A stretch of 64,000 bases of DNA from an uncultured Chlorobiaceae bacterium (GCA_903994365.1 CAJEXL010000006.1:1-64000), one strand, 5' to 3'. Shown: positions 18,055-26,243, numbered from the stretch's first letter. The notes: generated from the sequence alone by a model not told the origin. Program-made: numbers and translations.

Positions 18055-18864
18055 ATGCGTAGCGTCATCAACCATCAAATGATGTTCGGCCAAACCGATA
18101 TTTCTGCAATACAGTTCAATGAAAAGTCTCGTGATGATATGCCAAAAATCTTACGGGGTCTTCAGGCTATTTACACCAATATTGAACTGCGCAAACGAGT
18201 GTTTTCCATTCTTGAAGAGGTACGCCCTGAGCGGAAAAATGGCACAGGAAAAGCCGATCCTCGTACGGGACGGCCAGGCCTGGATCAATGGGCTATTTTG
18301 GTAATGGGTGTTGTTCGGCTGGTGCGCAATGCCGATTATGATCATCTTCATGATTTGGTCAATCATCATGATACTCTTCGTCAGATGCTTGGTCATAACG
18401 ATTGGACAGATAAAACCTGCTATGAACTTCAGACGATAAAAGATAATGTCCGGTTATTTACACCCGAACTTCTTGACAGAATAAATCGTGAAGTCGTTAT
18501 AGCAGGTCATGGCCTGGTTAAAAAAAAAGAACACAAGGAGGTCATACCACTTATGTGCCGATGTGATTCGTTTGTGGTAGAAACAAATGTGCATTTTCCA
18601 GGCGATATCATCCAATTGTATGATGCCATTCGCAAAATTATTGAGCTATGTGCGGACTTGAGCGCACGAAACGGTTCAACGCAATGGCGCCAGTCACCGA
18701 ATAACGTTCGTAAGATAAAAAGGTTGCTTCGAGCTATGCAAAAACATAAAAGCTCGACCTCAAAAAATCCGGAAAAGAAAGCGGTCAAAGATGAAAAGTA
18801 CAAAGAACTTGTACGAAATTATCTTGATAACAATTCAGGAAGTCCCTTCTTTTCTGTATGTTAG
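18055..18864 (+). pseudogene. ISNCY-family transposase, N-terminal half (split by IS110)
   Basis: The first 255-260 residues look like an ISNCY transposase: QTDISAIQFNEKSRDDMP at the start, a helix-turn-helix-like GRPGLDQWAILVMGVVR segment, and the DDE-type signature CRCDSFVVETNVHFPGDI, whose Asp is the likely first catalytic residue. The homologous part ends near KYKELVRNYLD; the last dozen codons are read into the inserted IS110 element and stop at 18864. The remainder of the protein is encoded from about 20419. Split genes like this are not expected to give active transposase. Confidence 0.8.
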
Positions 18865-19058
18865 AAACTCTGGAATAACTTAACAATGAGCTGAAAAGAG
18901 CGACCGATTGCTTATTGGTGGTTTTTACCCCGTTTGATAACATGGTACAGGGTTTTCTGCGGATTCGGCAGTGGTGACATCGTTTTTGATGATCCCGTTT
19001 AGGAAATTGATATTTACCGCAAACCCGCCTTTCAGCTTTATTTAATTATGGGGCAACA
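18846..19058 (+). ncRNA. Candidate IS110 bridge-RNA region (left non-coding end)
   Basis: About 210 bp without a reading frame lies between the ISNCY break and the IS110 transposase start. Its position matches the left-end bridge-RNA gene of IS110-group elements. I cannot fold it by eye or assign the target and donor loops, and IS1111-group relatives encode the RNA downstream instead, so this is a positional guess. Confidence 0.35.
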
Positions 19059-20418
19059 ATGGCAAAATTCACAGAGTCATCTTCATCTATGCCAGTCACG
19101 CACCCAAATGCAGCAGGCATTGACCATTGGTTCTCAGTTTCATGTAGTGTCCGTCCCACCCGACCGAACTGACAAGTCGGTTCAAACATTCAAAAGCTTC
19201 ACCGGCGAACTTCATGCCATGGCAAAGTGGCTGAAAGAATGCCGGGTTGATACCATTGCCATGGAGTCAACAAGCGTGTATTGGATTCCTGCGTTTGAAA
19301 TTCTTGAAAGCTATGGTTTTGAGGTTTTTCTGGTCAATGCCCGGGAAGCAAAAACGGTTCCCGGTCGTAAAACGGATGTCAATGATGCCCAGTGGTTGCA
19401 GAAATTGCATCAATTCGGGTTATTACGCGCAAGCTTTCAACCGTCCAAAGAGATCGCTGGACTGAGAGCTTATATCCGTCAGCGAGAAAAGCTTATTGAG
19501 TACAGGGCTGCTCATGTCCAGCATTTGCAAAAAGCCTTTATGCAGATGAATATTCAGTTACAACATGTGGTAACAGACATCACCGGCAAAACAGGTATTG
19601 CCATTATCCGCGCAATAGTTAACGGTCAACATAATCCCGATGAACTGGTAAAGCTGAGGGATTCCCGCTGCAAGAACTCTGTTGAGGTGATGAAGGCAGC
19701 TCTAACAGGCAATTATAAGGCAGAGCATCTATTTGCCCTGACTCAGGCCCTCGAACTGATTGACATTTACACGGAAAAAATTGAAGCTTGTGATCGAGTC
19801 ATTGAATCGACCCTTGAAGGGTTACACCAAGAGGCCGATTCGCTGCACACCACACTTCCAAAACCAAGAAGCAAAGAAAACAGTAAGAATGCGCCGAGTT
19901 TTGATGTCCGTCAATCATTGTTCAAGATGATTGGCACAGACCTGACTCAGATTCATGGGATCGGCTCCTCTATTGCTTTAAAACTGGTTGCAGAGTGTGG
20001 AACCGATATGACGAAATGGCCAACAGCGAAGCACTTTGCTTCATGGCTTTGCTTGGCACCGGGAAATAAAATCTCAGGCGGAAAAGTTCTCTCCTCCAAA
20101 ACAAGGCGTTCTGCAAGCAAATCAGCGACTGATTTAAGACTTGCGGCAATGGTTGTTGGAAAAACCAATACAGCGCTTGGCGCAACATACCGACGATATG
20201 CTGCACGGATTGGCAAAGCGAAAGCTATAACCGCAATTGCAAGAAAATTAGCGACACTTTTTTATAATGCACTCAGATACGGAATGGAGTATGTGGATCA
20301 GGGGGCGGATTACTATGAAGAGCAATACCAGAAAAAAGTTTTCAAGAACTTGAAACGAACGGCAGAATCATTTGGATATACCCTGATGAAGAAGGAACAA
20401 ACTATTTCGGCAGCATGA
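19059..20418 (+). pseudogene. IS110-family transposase with a 1-nt frameshift at the first catalytic Asp
   Basis: From ATG 19059 the frame reads MAKFTESSSSMPVTHPNAAG then I-D. One extra C at 19125 then shifts the frame, and the following IGSQFHVVSVP continues in the frame of an upstream ATG at 19048. In relatives this segment is AAGIDIGSQFH, where the Asp is the first residue of the RuvC-like DEDD catalytic set. The remainder is intact: MESTSVYWIP, EAKTVPGRKTDVNDAQWLQ, and a C-terminal Tnp-20 domain with QIHGIGSSIALKL and WLCLAPGNKISGGKV, ending at 20418. Translation from 19048 would give a 456-residue protein with a scrambled N-terminus lacking that Asp. It is probably inactive unless a frameshift or sequencing error intervenes. 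Confidence 0.75.
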
Positions 20419-21142
20419 GTTTCTTAGGAAAGTTGACTATCAGCTCCAGAGGGCAGAGAGCACCAGTAAAGAGCTTTGTGCCAATAACCCGTTATCGAAA
20501 AGCAAGTTGAATTATTATATCGCTCATGCAAATTTGCAAATAGGTCAAGTTCGTCGTCGAGTGTTCAACAATGAAGTTATTCCACATGCTGAAAAAGTTT
20601 TTTCTCTTTTTCAGCCGCATACAGAGTGGGTCAGCAAAGGAAAAGCAGGAGTGCCTGTTGAACTTGGATTACCAGTCTGTATAGTTGAAAATCAATTTGG
20701 TTTTATTCTGCACCATCAAGTGATGATAAAAAAAACTGATAGTGCGATTGCCGTATCCATTGTCGAGGAAACGAAAGAGCGCTTTTCAAACTTGCATTCG
20801 ATAAGTTATGACAAAGGATTTCATAGCAAAACAAATCAAATTGAGCTGATACCGCTTGTCAAAAAAGTGGTGTTACCGAAAAAAGGAGGCTCTTCAATAG
20901 CTGACAAAGCACGCGAATCAGAACCAGAATTCAAGAGATTGAGACGCAAACATTCGGCAGTCGAATCGGCAATCCATGGGCTTGAGGTTCATGGCTTGGA
21001 TATATGTCCAGATGATGGCATCAAGGGATTCGAACGCTATGTCGCTCTTGCTGTGTTGTCGCGCAATATTCACCAGCTCGGTGCTCTGTTGCTGAAGCAG
21101 GATGCAAGACAACACCGAGGGCCATACAAAAAAGCGGCCTGA
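20419..21142 (+). pseudogene. ISNCY-family transposase, C-terminal half
   Basis: The open frame resumes directly after the IS110 transposase stop with FLRKVDYQLQRAESTSKELC and continues through IGQVRRRVFNNEVIPHAEKVF, FQPHTEWVSKGKAGVPVELG, SISYDKGF (second catalytic Asp region), PKKGGSS, and KHSAVESAIHGLEVHGLDICPD (with the catalytic Glu), to TGA at 21140-21142. The TTG at 20507 is only a nominal start; the part has lost its own N-terminus. Together the two halves make about 500 residues, the usual ISNCY size. Confidence 0.8.
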
Positions 21143-21344
21143 TTCTTCTCTGAAACAGGAGTTTTTGATGCCTTTAATGGGTAAGGTGCGTCCGGTTTAT
21201 GGCTTTTGGAACCAAAATGAAGCTCATGGTTGAACGCAACGTCCTTCAGGCGCAAAAACGCTTCTGGTGCACCATAAAAATACCGATGCTTACGCCGAAA
21301 AGGTGACTGGCGTTTGAGAAACCAGTGGTTTTCTGTCAGACACT
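21143..21344 (+). other. Non-coding right end of the ISNCY element
   Basis: About 200 bp between the transposase stop and the right inverted repeat. No reading frame or RNA signature is evident; it mirrors the roughly 190-bp non-coding left end. Confidence 0.5.
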
Positions 21345-21414
21345 ATTTAGTGTGCTGTAGCGGAAGTTCCAATAGTAGCAGAACGAAAAATCCCTATAAG
21401 ACGTTATTATAAAA

Positions 21415-22329
21415 TTAGTTACTCTTAATAGCGAGTTTTTTTCTTGTGACTACATCGACATTTCTGGCTTCAATGATTGATGGAAGTGTAATTCCGGCAG
21501 CGGCAAGTAACTCCTCGGCAAGTCCTTTTGACTGAGGAATCTTCTGGCAGCTTGCCTCCTTGAGGGTGATGATCGTGCTGCGTATTGCACCCAGTTCATC
21601 GATTTCTTGCGGCACTGCCTTGAAGGTCAGCACAAGATTGTGCAGCATCGAGACATCGGTTATACTACCCGGAACGCGATGGTAATAGAGGGGCAGTGCT
21701 GTTTTCTGTCCGAAGAGCATAGCGAGATTGAGTTGGGGAAGCTTCTCGTCATCACGGTTATAGCCGTATTTGATGAATTCATTCAACTCCGAGTACGAGG
21801 AAATAGAGGTTATGTCATAGCAGAGGTAATCATCTTCCAATGCTTTTTTTATCCATTTAGCCAAAAATGTCTCCTTCTCATCAATCCCGATGGACGAGAT
21901 TATCTCGGTGATTCGCTGACTACTCAGGGATGTGGCAAGACTTGGCTCATGGCTTTTTGCCCATGATGAGCAGTGAGTGAGTGCCCCGCCCTGGAGAGCC
22001 AGATAGGAGGCCATTGCCAGTATTTGACGGTAAGTTTTCGGAAAGCAGCTCTTCAACAAGCTTGCCAAACCGGTACTTTTGGACAGCTCATTGAGCACTA
22101 CTGCAGGCCCGACTATTTGAGCTGTTGCAGTAACTGAGGGATCCCGAAGTGCAGCCTGTTGTGGGCTCAGCCGCTTCGAGGGAATGATTTTACCTGTGGC
22201 AGGGTCAATCTTTCCGATACACACCTGCTTGTTTCGCGACTGTTTGAGTTCTTTGTTCCAGACTGCAACCGCTTCGTAAACGTAGGTGACTCCCGTTTTT
22301 TCGTTGAGCTGACGCACTTGGTATGCCAT
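21415..22329 (-). pseudogene. IS1634-type (IS4-like) transposase with an internal deletion
   Basis: The 304-residue reading frame begins like a full IS1634 transposase (MAYQVRQLNEKTGVTYVYEA, NKQVCIGKIDPATGKIIPSK, PQQAALRDPSVTATAQIVGP) and keeps the first DDE region, YLCYDITSISSYSELNE, and LNLAMLFGQKTALPLYYHR. After LHNLVLTFKA, where relatives continue with an MDRGFYS motif (second catalytic Asp) and about 200 more residues including the Glu, it jumps in frame to an unrelated-looking tail (DELGAIRSTIITLKEASC, ARNVDVVTRKKLAIKSN). Family members are about 550 residues. It therefore lacks two catalytic residues and should be dead. ATG 22329 has AGGAGA upstream on the minus strand, so the mutant may still be translated. 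Confidence 0.75.
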
Positions 22330-22439
22330 GATTTTCTCCTTTGAGTTGTAGTCAAAATTCTAACTCTTAAAACGACAAAACCAAAGCTTATTTGTGATAA
22401 ACCAAACTATTTTATTAGAATATGCCTCTCATCGTTATA

Positions 22440-22660
22440 TATCGCTCGGGAAATAAGGGTGTTTGCGCCAACTCTGAACACTTGGCATCTTTCGGCCAAT
22501 CGGCCAGCATATTCACCGTGCGGGTCGATTATGAACCCGTGCACTGGGGGATTTTTTGTCGGCAATTGCCTTGACGACGATGCTGACATCGTTCGATTTG
22601 CCACTGCAGATGGCACGAAGGATTGCGCAATGCCCGCCAGAGCAGGCAGTCGCACTAACC
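22440..22660 (-). pseudogene. Fragment of a HerA/DUF87-type ATPase, frameshifted
   Basis: On the minus strand one frame gives CSGKSNDVSIVVKAIADK (a Walker-A-like SGKSND, codons at 22594-22608). After a run of six A the sense continues in the next frame with NPPVHGFIIDPHGEYAGRL and AERCQVFRVGANTLI. HerA/DUF87 ATPases show precisely this order, with GKSN then a DPHGEYA strand. One extra base in the A-run would explain the shift. Nothing else of the gene is recognisable on either side, so it is a remnant, and it lies next to other debris. Confidence 0.5.
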
Positions 22661-22971
22661 AGTCAACAATATAATGATACGTTGTTTATCCCGGTGACTC
22701 TGATAGAGTTAAACGGAGTTTGACAAACATCTGCGCAATTTTTGTTGGCAATTGCGACGATATGGTCGATTCCGCGACGACGCAGTCGAGACTGAGTATG
22801 TAGACAGCACGGGTTGATTAAAGATTGCTCACTGTAACTCATATTAAAATAATGATTTATTTTTTTATTTTTTCTCTGGCACGCTATTTGATGGACTGTA
22901 AGTGTAGGCAGATGAGATCAATAAAAAATCTGCATCTATTAACAATAACATCACTCAACATGGAGAAGATC
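22661..22971. other. Intergenic region with a sigma-54-like promoter
   Basis: 311 bp without a convincing gene. The only recognisable signal is the sigma-54-type element listed separately at 22876-22892. A purine-rich GGAGAAG at 22962-22968 is the ribosome-binding site of the next gene. Confidence 0.5.
22876..22892 (+). promoter_or_regulatory. Sigma-54-like -24/-12 promoter
   Basis: CTGGCACG at 22876-22883 is followed, with the right spacing, by TTGAT at 22888-22892. The consensus is YTGGCAC, five bases, TTGCW; the -24 half is perfect and the -12 half has A in place of C. It lies about 80 bp upstream of the small secreted-protein gene at 22972. No activator site was sought. Confidence 0.45.
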
Positions 22972-23271
22972 ATGAAAAAGATTATCAGTATGGTTGCGGT
23001 TTTCGGTATCGTTTTTGGCGTTTCACAGGTTACTCCTGTTGTTGCCAATGCAGCTCAAAATCAGCATGGCGCTTTTTCCGGTGGTTTGCGCAGTTTTATT
23101 GATCTTAATGGCGACAGCATTAACGACAATGCGCCGGATGATGATGGCGATGGAATTCCTAATGGTCAGGATCCCGATTACCTGCGCAACAAGAGTGCCT
23201 CAGGAAAAAATCGTCCGGCAGGTGCAGGTAGTGGTGTATGTACTAATCCAGCAGTAGCTCCAGTACAATAA
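22972..23271 (+). CDS. Small secreted protein with calcium-binding (EF-hand/TSP3-type) Asp loop
   Basis: A 99-residue protein with a clear signal peptide (MKKIISMVAVFGIVFGVSQV, cleavage after a VANA-A type site at about residue 24). The short mature part has DLNGDSINDNAPDDDGDGIP and NGQDPDYLRN: two Asp/Asn-rich loops of the DxDxDG type seen in thrombospondin type-3, dockerin and EF-hand-like repeats. The tail is AGSGVCTNPAVAPVQ with a single Cys. ATG 22972 is preferred over ATG 22960 because GGAGAAG lies just upstream. A paralogue follows at 23406. Likely a periplasmic or exported calcium-binding protein; its function is unknown. The sigma-54-like site upstream suggests regulated expression. 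Confidence 0.75.
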   Translation: MKKIISMVAVFGIVFGVSQVTPVVANAAQNQHGAFSGGLRSFIDLNGDSINDNAPDDDGDGIPNGQDPDYLRNKSASGKNRPAGAGSGVCTNPAVAPVQ

Positions 23272-23295
23272 TACTTGACTCGCGTTTTCATTTTC

Positions 23296-23333
23296 TTCAA
23301 GCTCAGAAATTTCTGACACATTCTGAGCTTGAA
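23296..23333 (+). other. Perfect 13-bp hairpin after the first small secreted-protein gene
   Basis: TTCAAGCTCAGAA (23296-23308) pairs with TTCTGAGCTTGAA (23321-23333) around a 12-nt loop. No T-run follows on the plus strand, so it may be a weak terminator or an mRNA-stabilising 3' structure between the two paralogues. Confidence 0.55.
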
Positions 23334-23405
23334 AAAAATGGTGAAGAGTACGACAACAAAAGGAGTCAACAAGAAAATTAACCTCAGCTTTAACAAAGTG
23401 CACCA

Positions 23406-23750
23406 ATGAAAAAGTTAATCGGTACTGCAATATTTGCTGCAATAATCTTTGGTTTTGTATCAGCCAATCCTCTTTATGCACGAGGCCCAGGTGGTGGTAT
23501 GGGACGAGGTAATGGCGCTGGCGCTGGCACAAGTGCAGGTTCGGGTAGTGGCAGTCGCGCAGGATTTGTGGACGCTAATACAGATGGCAGAAATGATCGG
23601 GCAAAGGATTCTAACGGAGATGGTATTGTCAATGGGCAAGATCCCAGCTATACTCGTCCGCAGGATGGCACTGGAAGCGCAAACGGTCGAGGAAAAGGAA
23701 CGGGAGTACGTACCAATCCTGTAGTTGCAGCACCAGTTTCCACCCCATAA
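23406..23750 (+). CDS. Small secreted Gly-rich protein with calcium-binding-type loops (paralogue)
   Basis: A 114-residue protein with a signal peptide (MKKLIGTAIFAAIIFGFVSA, cleavage near YARG), a Gly-rich stretch (GGGMGRGNGAGAGTSAGSGSG), then VDANTDGRNDRAKDSNGDGI and VNGQDPSYTR. The Asp loops and the NGQDPxY motif line up with the protein at 22972, and the tails match (GVRTNPVVAAP against GVCTNPAVAP), so the pair arose by duplication. The second copy gained the Gly-rich insert and lost the Cys. Probably exported; the role is unknown. No strong ribosome-binding site precedes ATG 23406, so it may depend on the upstream gene's transcript. Confidence 0.72.
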   Translation: MKKLIGTAIFAAIIFGFVSANPLYARGPGGGMGRGNGAGAGTSAGSGSGSRAGFVDANTDGRNDRAKDSNGDGIVNGQDPSYTRPQDGTGSANGRGKGTGVRTNPVVAAPVSTP

Positions 23751-23771
23751 GAGTCACTACTTTGCATTTCT

Positions 23772-23801
23772 CTTCAGGTACATCTACTGCTGAACCTGAA
23801 G
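23772..23801 (+). other. Hairpin after the second small secreted-protein gene
   Basis: CTTCAGGT (23772-23779) pairs with ACCTGAAG (23794-23801), with a 14-nt loop. There is no T-run. Like the hairpin after the first paralogue it may stabilise or end the transcript. Confidence 0.4.
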
Positions 23802-23858
23802 GGAGGTTACATGAGTAAACAAGTTTATCATGAGGGAGTTGATTGATGGAGGAGTTAA

Positions 23859-24038
23859 CTGCTGAGTGATAAATTAGTTCTGAATCTGGATTGTGTTCAT
23901 ATATTGAAAGTGCGAACTGTCGGGGTTAAAAGGGCTCTTGGTGATGTCGTTATCAAACCACGTTCATTAATGATCATAAAATTTGACCCGGATGCAGCAA
24001 CCGAACTTGATGAAGCTCTTCAAGCTTACAATTTTTGA
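23859..24038 (+). pseudogene. Degenerate HMA-like (heavy-metal-associated) mini-ORF
   Basis: 59 codons end with TGA at 24036-24038 and have no ATG, GTG or TTG at the head; the first codons after the upstream stop are CTG CTG, preceded by GGAGGAG at 23848-23854. The product reads LVLNLDCVHILKVRTVGVKR, ALGDVVIK, and IIKFDPDAATELDEALQAY, the layout of a ferredoxin-like HMA domain, but the metal-binding CxxC is reduced to CVHI. It is either a decayed metallochaperone-like gene or a CTG-initiated small protein without metal binding. Confidence 0.4.
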
Positions 24039-24112
24039 AGAGAGAAAAGAAGATTCAGGTCGCCATGACACTTGTGTTGGAAGAAAAGGAATCTTGCCAT
24101 AAGGGTAAAGTT

Positions 24113-25117
24113 ATGAGAGGGAGAGATATACATCAAGGACTTAAAATTATTGGCCTTGGCCGTTATCTTCCTTCGCATATTGTTCCAAGTTCTGAGCTTG
24201 AAGCAATCTACGGACTCCCTCCCGGCTGGGTGGAGCGACGAAATGGCGTGCGTGAACGGCGGTGGGCCACTACTGAAACAGCCTCCTTCATGGCTGCTGA
24301 AGCGGCTCATGAAGCCCTCGATGAAGCGGGGCTCAGGGCTGACCAGCTCAGTCTCATCATCAACGCCTCAGGAACCGCTGAACAGGCCATCCCTGATAAC
24401 GGTGCCCTGATTCAGCGCCAGCTTGGCCTCGGCAGGTCGGGTATTCCTGCCATGAGCGTCAACACCACCTGCCTCAGTTTCATTACGGCCCTTGATGTGG
24501 CAGCAGCCTTCCTGAATGCCGGGCGCTACAGCAATATTCTTATCGCCAGTTCCGATATCTCATCGTGCGGTATCAACCCGAAAGAGCCGGAATCTGCAAC
24601 GCTGGTTGGCGATGCTGCTGCGGCCGTGGTGGTGACTCGTTCCGGTGCGGGGGAGGCATCCTGCATCCACCATGTCCTTTGTAAAACTTATGGTGACGGA
24701 GCCTCATTAACTGCTATAAGGGGAGGGGGATCGGCACGCCATCCTGCCAAACCGGCCCACAACCCTGATGATGATCTCTTCCACATGGATGGTCCGGCGG
24801 TTCTCCGCATGGTGCGAACTTTTGATGAGGCGTTTCTGGAAGAACTCTATCCTGGCCTCTCAAAAAGTCTGGCTGATATCGACCTTGTTGTTCCACATCA
24901 GTCGAGCAAGGTAGGTTTACTTCTTCTTCAGCGCTACGGCTGGCCGGATGCGAAAATCATGCATACTCTCGAATGGCTTGGCAACTGCGTAGCCGCCTCA
25001 ATTCCCTCCACACTCTATCAGGCAGTGCGCGACAAGAAGCTCCGGCGCGGCCAGAAACTGCTGCTCGTTGGTACGGGAGCCGGACTCTCTATAGGCGGAA
25101 TGGTTATGACGTATTGA
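24113..25117 (+). CDS. 3-oxoacyl-ACP synthase III-family enzyme (KAS III/FabH-like)
   Basis: About 334 residues of the thiolase fold with the full KAS III catalytic triad: Cys in MSVNTTCLSF (residue 120 from this start), His in VVPHQSSKVG and Asn in EWLGNCVAASIP; a GTGAGLSIGGMV glycine loop ends the protein. KAS III enzymes condense acyl-CoA with malonyl-ACP to start fatty-acid or polyketide-like chains in the cytoplasm. The gene stands alone, not in a plsX-fabD-fabG cluster, so it may be a specialised paralogue (for example wax, hydrocarbon or secondary-lipid synthesis) rather than the housekeeping FabH. I chose ATG 24113 with AAGGGTAAAG upstream; an in-frame ATG at 24065 is possible. Confidence 0.85.
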   Translation: MRGRDIHQGLKIIGLGRYLPSHIVPSSELEAIYGLPPGWVERRNGVRERRWATTETASFMAAEAAHEALDEAGLRADQLSLIINASGTAEQAIPDNGALIQRQLGLGRSGIPAMSVNTTCLSFITALDVAAAFLNAGRYSNILIASSDISSCGINPKEPESATLVGDAAAAVVVTRSGAGEASCIHHVLCKTYGDGASLTAIRGGGSARHPAKPAHNPDDDLFHMDGPAVLRMVRTFDEAFLEELYPGLSKSLADIDLVVPHQSSKVGLLLLQRYGWPDAKIMHTLEWLGNCVAASIPSTLYQAVRDKKLRRGQKLLLVGTGAGLSIGGMVMTY

Positions 25118-25409
25118 ATCAGGAAAGCCGGGGAGTTTTTTCTTGCCACGAACCATCAATCGATACCAACCTGAACACCGATCTCGAAGGCTTTTGGAAA
25201 CACAATATTCCGTCGCATGATGCCAGTTACTGCTACCAAAAAGAGCTGCGAGATGGGCTCGAAACGCATTGCTCATTGATCGTATAAATGAAAGGGCGGT
25301 AATTATTGTTTGTTTCTTTATTTTGGCTCATTGAGGTAAGTTTTTTGGTGTCAATTTTGTGCCCTTTGCGGATTTTAACTTATTACCCTGATGACGGATA
25401 CTCTCAAAT
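25118..25409. other. Intergenic region between the KAS III and pssA genes
   Basis: About 290 bp. Short open frames are present but none has a ribosome-binding site or a recognisable motif; no hairpin stood out. Confidence 0.4.
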
Positions 25410-26213
25410 ATGGCTGATACTGGTCAACAAAAACATCAAAAGCGCTATCCTCCCTTTCTGAAAAACAGCTTTGGTGAGCGTTCGCTCCGTTTTCCCACCG
25501 TTTCGCGATCATTCGTCCCTTCGGTGTTTACGGTCATGAATATGGTGTCAGGCTATATATCTATTGTTATGTCGGGGGAGGGGAGTTTTGTAGCTGCATG
25601 CTGGTTTATTATTCTTGCGGCGTTTTTTGATACTATTGACGGCTTTGTGGCGAGAGTAACCAAAGGCACCTCTGATTTTGGAGTTGAGCTTGACTCTCTT
25701 TCTGATCTGGTATCTTTTGGTGCCGCTCCCGCTTATCTTGTTTATAAATTCGGGCTTGAAGGGTTGCCCGGCATTACTGGTATTTGTGTCAGCTCCCTGT
25801 TGATGATCGGAAGTGGCCTGAGGCTCGCTCGCTTTAATATCAGTATGATTGGCTATGAAAAAGACTCTTTTTCTGGTCTTCCGACACCGGCGCAGGCGTT
25901 GACTATTGCTGGCTTTGTGCTCTGGATGAGTAGCGACCGAATATTTCCTGTTGCATCAATGCAGATAGTTCTTGCAGCGCTTTCAACGGCACTTGCTTTG
26001 CTCATGATCAGCAAGGTAAATTATGATGCTCTTCCTAAGCCAACTCTTGACTCTTTCAAACGGCAGCCGCTGCAGATGTCACTCTATATTATCGCCATGT
26101 TTTGTGTGCTGCTCTTTCATTCGAAGGCTTTTTTTCTTGCCATGTTGTTGTATATTCTGGTCGGTATTGTGAGGTCAATCACTCTGCTCTTCCGTGGTCA
26201 GTGGCAGACCTGA
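25410..26213 (+). CDS. pssA: CDP-diacylglycerol-serine O-phosphatidyltransferase
   Basis: A 267-residue integral membrane enzyme that makes phosphatidylserine from CDP-diacylglycerol and serine. It has the CDP-alcohol phosphotransferase signature spread over DTIDGFVARVTKGTSDFG and VELDSLSD, where the four Asp and the Arg are the metal- and CDP-binding residues, and several hydrophobic helices (PSVFTVMNMVSGYISIVM, CWFIILAAFF, the last one near LAMLLYILVGI). The size and the FVPSVFTVMN start of the first helix match type-II PssA. The closely related phosphatidylglycerophosphate synthase is the main alternative, but helix spacing and length favour PssA. It is followed 30 bp later by purS; the pairing is probably only positional. 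Confidence 0.82.
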   Translation: MADTGQQKHQKRYPPFLKNSFGERSLRFPTVSRSFVPSVFTVMNMVSGYISIVMSGEGSFVAACWFIILAAFFDTIDGFVARVTKGTSDFGVELDSLSDLVSFGAAPAYLVYKFGLEGLPGITGICVSSLLMIGSGLRLARFNISMIGYEKDSFSGLPTPAQALTIAGFVLWMSSDRIFPVASMQIVLAALSTALALLMISKVNYDALPKPTLDSFKRQPLQMSLYIIAMFCVLLFHSKAFFLAMLLYILVGIVRSITLLFRGQWQT

Positions 26214-26243
26214 TTTTTTTTCGTTCACCCATTACTCGTGATC

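Larger units (their letters stand above)
18840..20425 (+). mobile_element. IS110-family element nested in the ISNCY transposase gene
   Basis: The element carries one transposase gene (19059-20418) and about 200 bp of non-coding DNA upstream. IS110 elements lack obvious terminal repeats, so the ends are placed only by where the ISNCY coding sequence breaks off (near 18830-18850) and resumes (near 20419). In IS110-group elements the upstream non-coding end encodes the bridge RNA; that is established for the family and only inferred here. Confidence 0.7.
17862..21344 (+). mobile_element. ISNCY-family insertion sequence, interrupted by an IS110-family element
   Basis: The left end reads AGTGTCTGAACGAAAA from 17862. 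The right end, read on the minus strand from 21344, is AGTGTCTGACAGAAAA, an imperfect terminal inverted repeat. ATTT flanks both sides (17858-17861 and 21345-21348), consistent with a 4-bp target duplication. Inside are the N-terminal half (18055-18864) and the C-terminal half (about 20419-21142) of one transposase, separated by an IS110-type element. Without that insertion the element is about 1.9 kb. Confidence 0.75.

Noticed and set aside
20507-21142. Independent transposase gene starting with TTG 20507
   Set aside because: The frame is open upstream to the IS110 stop and its sequence is the second half of the 18055 transposase.
25118-25290. Small gene downstream of the KAS III gene
   Set aside because: Open frames here lack ribosome-binding sites and motifs; they are chance frames.
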